Below, one piece after another: positions 55,385 through 63,734 of a stretch of DNA of 64,000 nucleotides; position 1 is the first letter of the stretch, and each line of letters starts with the position of its first letter. A program made the position numbers and the translations under genes. This DNA is from Sphingomonas sp. CROZ-RG-20F-R02-07 (GTDB taxonomy: Bacteria > Pseudomonadota > Alphaproteobacteria > Sphingomonadales > Sphingomonadaceae), in the NCBI RefSeq assembly GCF_022662335.1, contig NZ_JAKNQJ010000001.1, forward strand, positions 186,001-250,000. The letters are read 5' to 3'. Below the pieces are notes generated by a model. It was not told the origin of the DNA, did not search any database, and saw only the letters and a list, made by a program, of their open reading frames with translations.

Positions 55385-55816
55385 ATGATGGCCAGCCCGA
55401 CCCTGCATGACGTGCCCTTCGAGCTTGTCGCCCATGAGGCTCCCTTGTTCGTCTGCACCACCCCGGCCGGCTTCCCGTCACCCGCTCAGGACGACATGGA
55501 GGAGCCGATCGACCTCGGGGCATGGCTGATCGATCAGCCGGCGGCGAGCTACATCATGCGGGTATCAGGGCATTCCATGACGGGCGCCGGCATCAACGAC
55601 GGTGACCTGGTCGTCGTCAGCCGGGCATCCGAGCCGAGAGCCGGCGATATCGTGGTCGCTCTGGTTCACGGTGACAGGACGATGAAGCGGCTCCGCCGTC
55701 GCGGCGAGAAGCTGTGGCTCGTTCCGGAAGCGGAAGGATACGACCCCATCCGCATCGACGAGCATGTCGAGATCTGGGGGGTCGTGGTCGCGCTGGCCCG
55801 ACGGTATCGCGCGTGA
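55385..55816 (+). CDS. umuD: UmuD-type S24 self-cleaving protein
   Basis: This protein of about 143 residues is an S24 peptidase-fold UmuD. The self-cleavage region is [10 protein letters not shown], with Ala in place of the Cys of E. coli at the A/G bond. The active Ser is in [10 protein letters not shown] and the Lys in GDRTMKRL. RecA-stimulated cleavage would give the active form that joins UmuC in polymerase V. The start is placed at ATG 55385 (next ATG 55388) downstream of the SOS box. The stop overlaps the umuC GTG. Confidence 0.92.
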   Translation: MMASPTLHDVPFELVAHEAPLFVCTTPAGFPSPAQDDMEEPIDLGAWLIDQPAASYIMRVSGHSMTGAGINDGDLVVVSRASEPRAGDIVVALVHGDRTMKRLRRRGEKLWLVPEAEGYDPIRIDEHVEIWGVVVALARRYRA

Positions 55817-57078
55817 CGGCGATCGCGCTGATCGACTGCAACAACTACTACGTCAGCTGCGAGCGGGCGTTCGACTCCAGCCTCGTCGGCGTGCCGGTCA
55901 TCGTCGCGAGCAACAACGACGGGTGCGCGATAGCCCGTTCGCAGGAGGCGAAGGCGCTCGGCGTCAAGATGGGCGACCCCATCCACCTGATCCGGGACCG
56001 GCTCGACAAGCACGGCGTGCGGGTGCTGAGTTCCAACTACACGCTCTATGGCGACATGCAGCGGCGGGTCGTCGCCGCCGTCGAGGAGTTCGCGAGCGAG
56101 ATCGAGATCTACAGCATCGACGAGAGCTTCGTCGACCTGACGCCCTTCGCCGACAGGGACCTCGTCGCGCACGTCAACGGCATGCGCGATCAGGTCAGAC
56201 GCTGGACGACCATTCCGACCTGCGTCGGGATCGGGCCCACCAAGACATTGGCGAAGGTGGCGAACGCCGCGGCCAAGAAGAATCCCTTGTTCGACGGCGT
56301 CGCGGACCTGCGCGACGCCGTGATCCGCGGCTTCGTCCTCGACCGCTTCCCAGTCTGCGACGTCTGGGGCGTCGGCCGGGCGACCGCGGCGAAGTTGATG
56401 ACGCTGGGCGTCACCACCGCGGGCCAGCTGCGCGACATGCAGATGAAGCAGGCGCGCGGCGTCGGGACGGTCGTGCTGGAGCGTCTCGTCGCTGAGCTGC
56501 AGGGTGTAGCAGCCAGCGCCGTCGAGGTGGTCGAACCGCAGCGTCGCGGCATGGCGGTGACGCGGTCATTCGGGTTACCGATTCGCGACCTGGAACAGCT
56601 GATGGGCGCAGTCGCTCAGTACGCCATGCGCGCGGGGGAGAAGCTGCGCTCCCATGGACTGGTCGCGGGACAGCTCACCGTCTTCTTCCACACCAATCCT
56701 CACAAGCGCGATCGACCACAGCATCACGCAAGTCGCCGCGTCACGCTCCATCCCATGTCGGCCGACTCGCTCGAGCTTCTCGCCGCCGCCCGGCGAGGCG
56801 TCGAGGCGGCGTGGAGGGACGGTTTCGCTTACACCAAAGCCGGGATCATGCTCGACGATCTCGTTGCGGTGGAGTTGCGACCGAGGACGTTGTTCGAGTG
56901 TGACGCCGAGCGCCGCGTCCGGCTCATGACGGCGCTCGACGAGGTGAACGGGCGGTTCGGCCGGTTCACGGCCGTTCCGGCGGCCCAAGGTTTCAATCGC
57001 GGTTGGCAGGCGAGGGCGGACAGCAGGTCACCCGCGTGGACCACGCGCATCGACGAGGTGCCGGTGGTGAGGGCGTGA
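55813..57078 (+). CDS. umuC: DNA polymerase V catalytic subunit UmuC
   Basis: This 421-residue Y-family polymerase bypasses DNA damage. The family opening [20 protein letters not shown], the palm motif [10 protein letters not shown] (SIDES), and the helix-hairpin-helix [15 protein letters not shown] are present, with a UmuC-type C-terminal domain. The GTG start at 55813 overlaps the umuD stop. The length is normal and the enzyme seems intact. It is SOS controlled through the box at 55328. Confidence 0.95.
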   Translation: MTAIALIDCNNYYVSCERAFDSSLVGVPVIVASNNDGCAIARSQEAKALGVKMGDPIHLIRDRLDKHGVRVLSSNYTLYGDMQRRVVAAVEEFASEIEIYSIDESFVDLTPFADRDLVAHVNGMRDQVRRWTTIPTCVGIGPTKTLAKVANAAAKKNPLFDGVADLRDAVIRGFVLDRFPVCDVWGVGRATAAKLMTLGVTTAGQLRDMQMKQARGVGTVVLERLVAELQGVAASAVEVVEPQRRGMAVTRSFGLPIRDLEQLMGAVAQYAMRAGEKLRSHGLVAGQLTVFFHTNPHKRDRPQHHASRRVTLHPMSADSLELLAAARRGVEAAWRDGFAYTKAGIMLDDLVAVELRPRTLFECDAERRVRLMTALDEVNGRFGRFTAVPAAQGFNRGWQARADSRSPAWTTRIDEVPVVRA

Positions 57079-57163
57079 CGAAGGTGCTGATTGGGATTGA
57101 CCGCGGCGTTGCCGGTCCGAGCCGCTCCGGATACTACGTCACGCAAATGAGAACGGGGGTAGT

Positions 57164-58213
57164 GTGAGTTTCTTCACGGACGCCGAACAGGAACATCTCC
57201 GGGTCGCGCGCATGATCATCCATGTCGTCGGAAGACCCGACGAGGAGTTCACGCCGGAGCCGGAGATCGAGGTTCAGGAGGAAGGCTTCTTCCGTGCGCG
57301 GATCATTGCGGAGGCGGGCGATGCCGTCCACGAGTTCAAAGCCGACTCGTTCGTCAGGCCGGTCATCGAGCGAATGGCACTTGGCGAGAGCACGTTCCAA
57401 GATGGCGGTCAGGATCTCGCCAGACTGTTCGCCCGCGATCACGTCCGTACCGCGATCAGCGGGGCCTTCTTCGTCTTCGAATTGAATGTGGGAGGCGACG
57501 CGCGCGTCTATGCGTTGATCAAGTACGATTATCGCGAGGCCGTCGAGTTTTCCCAGGCCGAAGGTCGCAGTGTGCTGCGTGCCATCGTCCAGGCGTTCGT
57601 CAAGGAGCGCAAGGCCGTCCAGAAGATTTGCTTGGTACGGGTGGTCGATGGGGTGGCCGATGTAATGGTGTCGGCAGCCGATAGGATGCAGCAGGCCCCG
57701 GACCTGACCGACTATTTCGCCAAGTACCTCGGGGTTGCGCGCAACCGATCCGACACCGAACTGAGCGATCGCCTGAACGAGGCGATGAGGGAGTCCCTCA
57801 ACGAAGTGCGCCAGCACCTGCCGAACGGCGTCCCCGCCGCGCTTCGGCGTATGAAGGAGGCGTTGCAGGGGCGTGATCCAGTTACGAATGACGACGTCGT
57901 CAACGCCGCCTTGCATGCCGCCGGCCGACCGGAGGACGAAACGATCCGAGCGACGATCGAGGCGAAAACCCGCCGGTGCCTCAGACGGCAGAGGCTCGAT
58001 GACGTGGCGTTCACGCCCGAGCGTCGCATCTTCGATCTACGCCCGCGCGAATACGTTCGAACCGCCGAGGAAGTCAGGCTTGAATATCCGGCCGAGCAGC
58101 TGGGCCAAGCCATCACTAGGGTGGAGCACGACGGCAACATCGTGTTCACCATCACGACCAGGAGGATAGTCGAAGATGGAACGGTCGCGGACCGCTCTCG
58201 CGCACGCGGTTGA
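57164..58213 (+). CDS. Nucleoid-associated NdpA/NA37-like protein
   Basis: This 349-residue soluble protein shows the pattern of the NdpA/YejK (37-kDa nucleoid-associated) family: an N-terminal segment RMIIHVVGRPDEEF, ISGAFFVFELNVGGDARVYALIKYDY in the middle, and a C-terminal strand-rich FEYPAEQLG-type region. The family binds DNA or nucleoid structures; here it could sense phage DNA. The GTG start has GGGGG upstream. It overlaps by 38 bp with the membrane protein gene downstream, so the two function together. The family assignment is from motifs only. Confidence 0.55.
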   Translation: MSFFTDAEQEHLRVARMIIHVVGRPDEEFTPEPEIEVQEEGFFRARIIAEAGDAVHEFKADSFVRPVIERMALGESTFQDGGQDLARLFARDHVRTAISGAFFVFELNVGGDARVYALIKYDYREAVEFSQAEGRSVLRAIVQAFVKERKAVQKICLVRVVDGVADVMVSAADRMQQAPDLTDYFAKYLGVARNRSDTELSDRLNEAMRESLNEVRQHLPNGVPAALRRMKEALQGRDPVTNDDVVNAALHAAGRPEDETIRATIEAKTRRCLRRQRLDDVAFTPERRIFDLRPREYVRTAEEVRLEYPAEQLGQAITRVEHDGNIVFTITTRRIVEDGTVADRSRARG

Positions 58214-59492
58214 CGCGCTGGCGCGAGCCGGTGCGACCGTGACGGAGTCCAGGACGGAGATCGCCGTCTACCAGCTGGATGGGGTCGGCGCGCGCGGGAT
58301 CCTTTCACTTCTCGGTCCGGCGGGCTTCACGCTTTCGCGCCTCGCAGACGAAGGCGGGGCTCTTCCCGTCGATCTGCTCGCGGACGAGTCGAACGGCATC
58401 GAACTGGTCGCGGACAAGCCCGCGGTACCCGATGGCATACTGCCCATCCTGACAAGGACCGCGTTCCGAGCGCTGTTGGACCGCGAGCCGGATCAGCACG
58501 TCATCTGGATCCAGGAGCTGGATCGCCGAGTAGACACGGTCCGCTCGCGTTTGACGCCCTGGGGCGACGAGGAACCGTTCACTCTTAACGCCGATCCCGT
58601 CGATCCGGCTCGCGTCGTTCGCGCGCTTGGCAATGGTGGAATGGTCGAGCCGATCGGTCGATGGCTCCTGCGTGACCCCGACTTGGACTTGTCGGGCCCA
58701 TTCCTCTCGCCGTGGCGAGCGCGAGCGGCGGGTGCGCTGGCGGCGGCACTGGCGCAGGAGTTGGAGCGGGATGGCCGGCTGCTGTTTCGTGGGCCGCCGC
58801 CGACCCGCTTTCGAGCGAGTGGCGGCGACCGCGTGGAGGTTGCCGCTCTGGCAGACCTGCAGCGGGCCGCAGCGTGGACGTACGAGAACCCGCGCGAACT
58901 CGAGAACCGGCACGGCCTTCTGGCCGCCGAAGTGGCGCGCACCGCGCTCAGGGATGGCGACCTGGCCGACCTTACGTCCGTCATGTCGGGCGCGTTCGAA
59001 GGCGCGAGGATCGCCTACGGTTTCGGCGTGACGCAGCAGAGCCGGGACGCGCTGAAGACGCTCAGCGATCTTCGCAAGGCGGTGACCGAAGAGACGGTCA
59101 AGCTCGCTGATGCTACGAGATCGCTCGCGGCGGCGATGACGACGTCCGCCATTGGCAATGCGGGTCTGATCATCGCCCGTTTGACCCTTCCCAAGGGGGC
59201 CGGCTTCGTCGGACCGGCCGCAGTGATCATTGGGGTGGCGCTGGCGGCCTACGTTACCGTAGTGATCGCAAGCGGATGGCACTTTCTGTCGATCCAAAGG
59301 GATCTTCGTGCCGATTGGAAGGAGCGACTCTACCGATTCCTGCCGGAGCCCGAATACGAGAAGATGGTGACCACCCCGATCGGGCGGGCCGAGATTGGGT
59401 TCAGGAACGCCGCGATCGGCAGCGGCGTGATCGCGGTGCTCATGCTGGTCGCGGTAGTTCTCATCGTGATGTCCGCCGGTCGCCCGTCTTGA
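58176..59492 (+). CDS. Two-TM membrane protein paired with NA37-like protein
   Basis: This 438-residue protein has a cytoplasmic N-terminal part (about 1-340) and two membrane helices near the C-terminus (about 345-367, FVGPAAVIIGVALAAYVTVVI; about 413-433, AIGSGVIAVLMLVAVVLIVM). The N-terminal part ends in long helices (TVKLADATRSLAAAM). No known domain is recognised. AGGAGG lies ten bases before ATG 58176, inside the previous gene. A soluble nucleic-acid binder plus a membrane partner is the usual form of abortive-infection systems. Confidence 0.7.
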   Translation: MERSRTALAHAVDALARAGATVTESRTEIAVYQLDGVGARGILSLLGPAGFTLSRLADEGGALPVDLLADESNGIELVADKPAVPDGILPILTRTAFRALLDREPDQHVIWIQELDRRVDTVRSRLTPWGDEEPFTLNADPVDPARVVRALGNGGMVEPIGRWLLRDPDLDLSGPFLSPWRARAAGALAAALAQELERDGRLLFRGPPPTRFRASGGDRVEVAALADLQRAAAWTYENPRELENRHGLLAAEVARTALRDGDLADLTSVMSGAFEGARIAYGFGVTQQSRDALKTLSDLRKAVTEETVKLADATRSLAAAMTTSAIGNAGLIIARLTLPKGAGFVGPAAVIIGVALAAYVTVVIASGWHFLSIQRDLRADWKERLYRFLPEPEYEKMVTTPIGRAEIGFRNAAIGSGVIAVLMLVAVVLIVMSAGRPS

Positions 59493-59593
59493 GCTCGATG
59501 AGGGGTTCATTAGCTAACAGGGTCGGTTGAGGAACAGTGCTGCGAAAGACGCAGTCCCGATGTCGCGATTGATGGCCCGGGGCCTAGCGATGG

Positions 59594-60241
59594 CTAAATT
59601 GTTGGGCTCTGCTGCACGATGCCCCGCGTGGGAAAGACAGGGCCACTCGCCGTCATCCGCTCAGGATCGTATGGCCGCTGCAAGGCGACCACGTCGTCGT
59701 AGCTACCCGCCAACCAGCGCTCGTGGTCGCGCGGCTCCAGGATGGTGATCATGGCCTTCGGGTGAATCGGCTCGACCAACAGGTTTGGATCGCACGTGAC
59801 CATGGTGAAGCCGCTCCCGTTCTTGGTCGGCTGCCAGAACCCAGCTACCGCGAAAAGCGGCTGGTCGGTCACCTCGAACCAGATCTCACCCTTGATCGGC
59901 TTTCCGCCACCGACGTCGTGGACGTCGGGCGTCCACTCGCAGAATGCGCTCAAGGGCACGAGGCATCGGTTCTCCGGTCGCTCCGCCAGGCGGCGCCATT
60001 GCGGAAGTGTCAGGTTTCTCACGTTCGTCATCGGCCATTTCGCCTGGCCGCCGAGCACGTCCCATGACATGACGTCGACGCCGAGCCCGCGCTCATCGCG
60101 CCGTATCACCCATGCCCGGCTCCTGGGCATCAGCTCGCGGGGATTGAAGCGGTTGTCCATCGGCCGCTCCGCCAGCCATTCGGCACCGAAGTGGGCGCGG
60201 AGTGTCTCAGGTTCGCTGCTCAGACGGGCGCGGTTGCACAT
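59594..60241 (-). CDS. SRAP-family abasic site protein (YedK/HMCES-like)
   Basis: This 215-residue SOS-response-associated peptidase covalently traps abasic sites. The catalytic Cys2 follows the initiator Met (MCNR), NVRNL corresponds to the conserved Asn region, CLVPLSAFCEW carries the Glu, and HPKAM the active-site His. It converges on the membrane gene at 59492. Its location beside umuDC makes a DNA-damage cluster, although no SOS box was found in front of it. Confidence 0.93.
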   Translation of the reverse strand: MCNRARLSSEPETLRAHFGAEWLAERPMDNRFNPRELMPRSRAWVIRRDERGLGVDVMSWDVLGGQAKWPMTNVRNLTLPQWRRLAERPENRCLVPLSAFCEWTPDVHDVGGGKPIKGEIWFEVTDQPLFAVAGFWQPTKNGSGFTMVTCDPNLLVEPIHPKAMITILEPRDHERWLAGSYDDVVALQRPYDPERMTASGPVFPTRGIVQQSPTI

Positions 60242-60267
60242 GCGATGACCTTACCGCGTCCGTGATG

Positions 60268-60471
60268 CTACCGCACCTGCTCGATCGTATCCACGGCGAG
60301 CAGGTCGAAACTGTCGCGCACGCCGGTCACACGGACTCGCAGGCCGAGCAGACGATGTGCATGCGAGCTCGCTTCGAGCCGCCATGTGCCCCCGTCATCG
60401 ACCTCGAGGATCAGGTCGCGTCGATTCCGCAGAAGCAGGCCGACGGCTTCGTGATGTGAACCCATGGGCAT
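60268..60471 (-). CDS. DUF5818-like small protein
   Basis: The 67-residue product matches a small OB-type family seen in sphingomonads (GLLLRNRRDLILEVDDGGTWRLE...LLGLRVRVTGVR). I recall this as DUF5818, function unknown. The start is put at ATG 60471, with GGAG eight bases upstream. It lies just upstream of the SRAP gene on the same strand. Confidence 0.65.
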   Translation of the reverse strand: MPMGSHHEAVGLLLRNRRDLILEVDDGGTWRLEASSHAHRLLGLRVRVTGVRDSFDLLAVDTIEQVR

Positions 60472-60579
60472 CGCGTTTGCTCCGGCGGTGGATAAGGGTC
60501 GGCTTCGATCGCCGCGGTCGACGGTTCGATCCGGTCGGAGATTTAGCCTACCCGGCACAATCGACGCCATCATACGTCG

Positions 60580-60801
60580 TCATCGCGGACGTGGAATGAC
60601 GATCTCCCACATGTCGTCCGAAGCGGCCGGATCGACGGTCGAGCGCTGCTGCGCCGGTAGGGAGATCCGATCCAGTTCCCGTTCGATGGCCTGAACCACG
60701 AACGCATCGATGCTGACGTGAGGCGTCCTCGCCAGGTGCGAGCGGACCATGGCGTCGGTGACGGTGTCGACGATCAAATTCCACTGCAGGTGTCCGGTCA
60801 T
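60580..60801 (-). CDS. Ribbon-helix-helix-like small protein
   Basis: This 73-residue protein contains WNLIVDTVTDAMVRSHLA and VSIDAFVVQAIERELDR, which resemble CopG-type ribbon-helix-helix antitoxins. No toxin gene is adjacent on the same strand. It is divergent from the HTH gene at 60921. Confidence 0.5.
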   Translation of the reverse strand: MTGHLQWNLIVDTVTDAMVRSHLARTPHVSIDAFVVQAIERELDRISLPAQQRSTVDPAASDDMWEIVIPRPR

Positions 60802-60920
60802 GCCGCACGATGGAATCGCGCTTGCCGGATGGCAAGACGCAGCGCCCCGTCCGGCGCCCCGACGTCCACCAAGATGATCTTGTCGTCCCCGATCGCGGTC
60901 GTGTATCTTCCCGTTCGGGA

Positions 60921-61142
60921 ATGGCGGAAATGATCACCGACGTGGCCAAGGTGGGCATAGCCGTGCGGACGGCACGGAAGACGCTTGGCCTCACTCAGGA
61001 CACGCTTGCGGCGGCGTCCGGGGTCGGGCCGCGGTTCATCGTGGAACTGGAGGCGGGCAAGCCGACCGTGCAGATGGACAAGGTGTTCGCGGTGCTGGCC
61101 GTTCTCGAGATCACCCTTCAACTCGAGCCACCGCCGCGGTGA
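60921..61142 (+). CDS. HipB-like XRE-family HTH regulator
   Basis: This 73-residue XRE protein carries the HTH VRTARKTLGLTQDTLAAASGV and the HipB-type closing segment VGPRFIVELEAGKPTVQMDK. HipB proteins normally repress hipBA and neutralise the HipA kinase, but no hipA follows: the next gene is a 61-residue protein. The start could be ATG 60921 or 60930. It is an orphan regulator unless hipA was lost. Confidence 0.75.
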   Translation: MAEMITDVAKVGIAVRTARKTLGLTQDTLAAASGVGPRFIVELEAGKPTVQMDKVFAVLAVLEITLQLEPPPR

Positions 61143-61327
61143 TGACCCCTGATCAGGAGCGCTACGCCGAGGCGTTGGCGATCGAATGGATGCATGGCGA
61201 GGATGCCCTGCGCTGGGTGGCCGAGCGCGTCGGGGCGCTGGCGCTGGCGGGCGACGAACGCGGCGTCCGGCGTTTTATCGAGATCGCGCATCGCCTCGAA
61301 CATCTGCGACGCGCACCAAGTGTATGA
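61142..61327 (+). CDS. Small hypothetical protein
   Basis: This 61-residue helical protein (MTPDQERYAEALAIEWMHGED...) is of a type seen in sphingomonad accessory DNA. The ATG overlaps the HTH gene stop (TGATG); a GTG three bases earlier is possible. Function unknown. The 262 bp that follow (61328-61589) hold no gene I can support. Confidence 0.6.
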   Translation: MTPDQERYAEALAIEWMHGEDALRWVAERVGALALAGDERGVRRFIEIAHRLEHLRRAPSV

Positions 61328-61589
61328 GTTCGTCGGTACCGCTCAGCCGAGCCTCGGTATAGATTGGAGAAACGGACAGCCCCGTCATGGACATCATATC
61401 TGGGGTCGGGAAGACAGGCTTAGGTTGCCGTCGGACTTCCCAGAGTTATCGGACTTGTCGTGGGATCGTCGCGCCGGATGTGGACGCAGCTCCCTTCGTC
61501 GGCAGGCGCTACGAAGCGGCATGGCTGGCGAAGGTTGCGCGCTACGTCACGTTGCCTCGGTTATGGTGTAAACTTCAGTGGAGAATCGC

Positions 61590-62210
61590 ATGAACGGGAT
61601 GTTCGGTGACGATGGCGGCAAGGGGGCTTCACAGGCCTACTGGAATGCCTTCAGCAAACTACGAGAGGCTTGGCGCGAGGTGTTCGACGATGAACTCGCG
61701 AAGACGGGTACTCGCGGCATGGAGGCGTACGAGAACGCCCTGGTGTTCATCAAGAGCAAGCTGCAGCAGGACAAGACCGGCGACCGCGCCTTCCGCGCAG
61801 CTCTTGATGTTGCGCCCGATGACGACATCGGCAAGGCTCTGCTTGCAGTCGATCTGGACGATCTCGCACCGAATGTGATCAAGCAGGCAATCCGCGACAA
61901 GGTCGAAGCTCTACGCGAGCACGGAAGGGCGAGGCATCCGCTTCGGCCACTTCTGCGCGCAGCCCTGGACGCACTCTTCGAAAGCGATAGCGTACGACGG
62001 CCGCACGTGGGGGCCAACCGCCATTGGGAACGTCTTCACCAGTACCTCCGCGAACTGGAGAACGAAACAGATTGGACCCCCGATGGACGCGGCTTCCGCC
62101 TCGCGAACGCCGGAGGCCGCGGGCCCGTCGCGCAACTTCCGCGTGATCCGGGCAAGCTCGATGTTATCGTCGATCCCGAGTACCTATGGCCAAGACCGAG
62201 GAGCGCCTGA
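61590..62210 (+). CDS. Hypothetical protein
   Basis: This 206-residue soluble, helix-rich protein (AYWNAFSKLREAWREVFDDEL..., FRAALDVAPDDDIGKALLAVDLDDLA) has no recognised domain. The ATG at 61590 is chosen because TGGAG lies about six bases upstream; a GTG 12 bases earlier is in frame. It stands alone between the small regulators and the ArsR gene. Confidence 0.6.
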   Translation: MNGMFGDDGGKGASQAYWNAFSKLREAWREVFDDELAKTGTRGMEAYENALVFIKSKLQQDKTGDRAFRAALDVAPDDDIGKALLAVDLDDLAPNVIKQAIRDKVEALREHGRARHPLRPLLRAALDALFESDSVRRPHVGANRHWERLHQYLRELENETDWTPDGRGFRLANAGGRGPVAQLPRDPGKLDVIVDPEYLWPRPRSA

Positions 62211-62320
62211 CAAGCTGGTTCCGATCACGATTGTGATCCGCGGCGGAAACGTTGGAATTCATGGCCGTTGGCCTCTGACATCTACTTTCATCGCTCGTAC
62301 GATGCGGCGGACATGCCGCT

Positions 62321-62626
62321 TCACTTCATCGCGGCGATGTCGCGGGCGCTTCTTCCGCGCTCCACCGCGGTTGCAAGAAACGCGCTTAGATCCTCGACCG
62401 GCTGCGTTTCCGCTTTGTAGATTACGGTACGGCCGATCTTTTCCGATGACACGAGCCCGGCTGCCGCCAGGATCGTGAAGTGGGAGGTCATGCCGTTGGG
62501 CGACATGTCCATGGCCTTTGCGATCTCGCCCGCGGCCAGTCCGTTTGGCAGTTCGTCGACCAGCCTCTGATAGACCTTGAGGCGGGTCGCCTGCGCCAGC
62601 GCGCTCATCACCTGCATTGCTTCCAC
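62321..62626 (-). CDS. ArsR-family transcriptional regulator
   Basis: This protein of about 101 residues has a winged helix (LAAGEIAKAMDMSPNGMTSHFTILAAAGLVSSEKIGRTVIYKA) of the ArsR type. No metal-binding CxC is visible, so the signal is unknown. The GTG at 62626 has GGAG eight bases upstream; longer frames reach 62674. It is divergent from the gene at 62817, which it may control. Confidence 0.82.
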   Translation of the reverse strand: MEAMQVMSALAQATRLKVYQRLVDELPNGLAAGEIAKAMDMSPNGMTSHFTILAAAGLVSSEKIGRTVIYKAETQPVEDLSAFLATAVERGRSARDIAAMK

Positions 62627-62816
62627 GTTTTCCACTCCTGATACGCTACGCGAAGCCATCCCGAGCTTCAACATGGGCTGCCCGAATCGTTACAGAACGC
62701 TAACTATACATTATCTCCGGAAGTGTTGAAGTGTTTTCTTGATCTCCTATATCTCGGGGGTCGGCGGCTTTCGCCACCTCCGACAGGAACGTCATCGGCG
62801 ACGATGGAGTGAACCC

Positions 62817-63608
62817 ATGGATATGACTGTCGCCGAGCGCTCCGACGCTGGCTCGAAGCCGAAGACCGTCTCGACCGGCAGCGCCCCGGTGTCTGCGAAG
62901 CGTGTGGGTGCGCTGTTCCCCGATCCGCTCGACGAGGATGACGGGGCCGACGAGCTCGTCGTGACGACCCGCCGCGCTATCAGCCGGGTTGCACTTGTGG
63001 CGACGGAGACCGCTGCCCGCTTCCAGCGCGAGTCGGTGGATCACGATCCGATGGCATGGATGCTGGCTTCGCGTGCGGTGTTCGACGGCGCGGCCGCGAT
63101 CGACGCCTGCCTCAACCGGGACGCCTGCATGCGCGGCATCCTCGTCCACGGGCTGGGCCTCGGCCTCGATGTCGAGCGGTCCGCGGTCGACGTGCTGCTC
63201 GCCTCCGATGACGATGACGATGACTTCGACGAGCACGAGTTCCAGCATCTCCATGGCGACCGTACGGGTCGCCGCGGCAAGGGCGAGCGCGGGAAGTACG
63301 GGCGCGTGACCCGTGTGCGCCTCTTTACCGCTACGATCGTGGATACGCGCGACAACCTGATGCGCCAGGTCTTTCACGCCAGCCTGGCGCGCGACGCCGC
63401 CGAGGTGCGTTCGCGCCTGGCAGGACGGTTCGGTCCCGACATCGCGGATCTCGCCGACATCCGGCTCGGTGTCCACATCGCTTCGCCGCCCGTGGTGGCG
63501 CTGGTCCCCGAGCCCGTCCTCGAGCTCATCCGCCGTATGGAGCGCGACTGCGCGAAGCCGCACGCGCGCACCTTCGCCGTCGATATCGAGATGGGGATCC
63601 AGGCCTGA
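62817..63608 (+). CDS. Hypothetical protein of island backbone
   Basis: This 263-residue protein has no recognised fold. It has a run of Asp residues (SDDDDDDFDEHEF, about 130-143), a basic stretch (GRRGKGERGKYGRV), and a segment (VRLFTATIVDTRDNLMRQVFHASLARDAAE) that looks structured. Similar proteins occur next to DnaQ-like exonucleases in sphingomonad islands, as here. The start at ATG 62817 has GGAG seven bases upstream. Confidence 0.6.
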   Translation: MDMTVAERSDAGSKPKTVSTGSAPVSAKRVGALFPDPLDEDDGADELVVTTRRAISRVALVATETAARFQRESVDHDPMAWMLASRAVFDGAAAIDACLNRDACMRGILVHGLGLGLDVERSAVDVLLASDDDDDDFDEHEFQHLHGDRTGRRGKGERGKYGRVTRVRLFTATIVDTRDNLMRQVFHASLARDAAEVRSRLAGRFGPDIADLADIRLGVHIASPPVVALVPEPVLELIRRMERDCAKPHARTFAVDIEMGIQA

Positions 63609-63734
63609 CCGCCTCGCTATGAGGCCCTGACCTCCGCCCTTCTCGGAACGAGCGGGCAGCGCGGATCGCAAGGCGTGCGGCTCAGCGTCCACCGGACGGC
63701 GTGGTCGACCACCTCCTGAACAGGGGAAGACGAC

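Noticed and set aside
60921..61327. hipBA toxin-antitoxin operon
   Set aside because: The downstream gene encodes only 61 residues with no kinase motifs, so there is no HipA.
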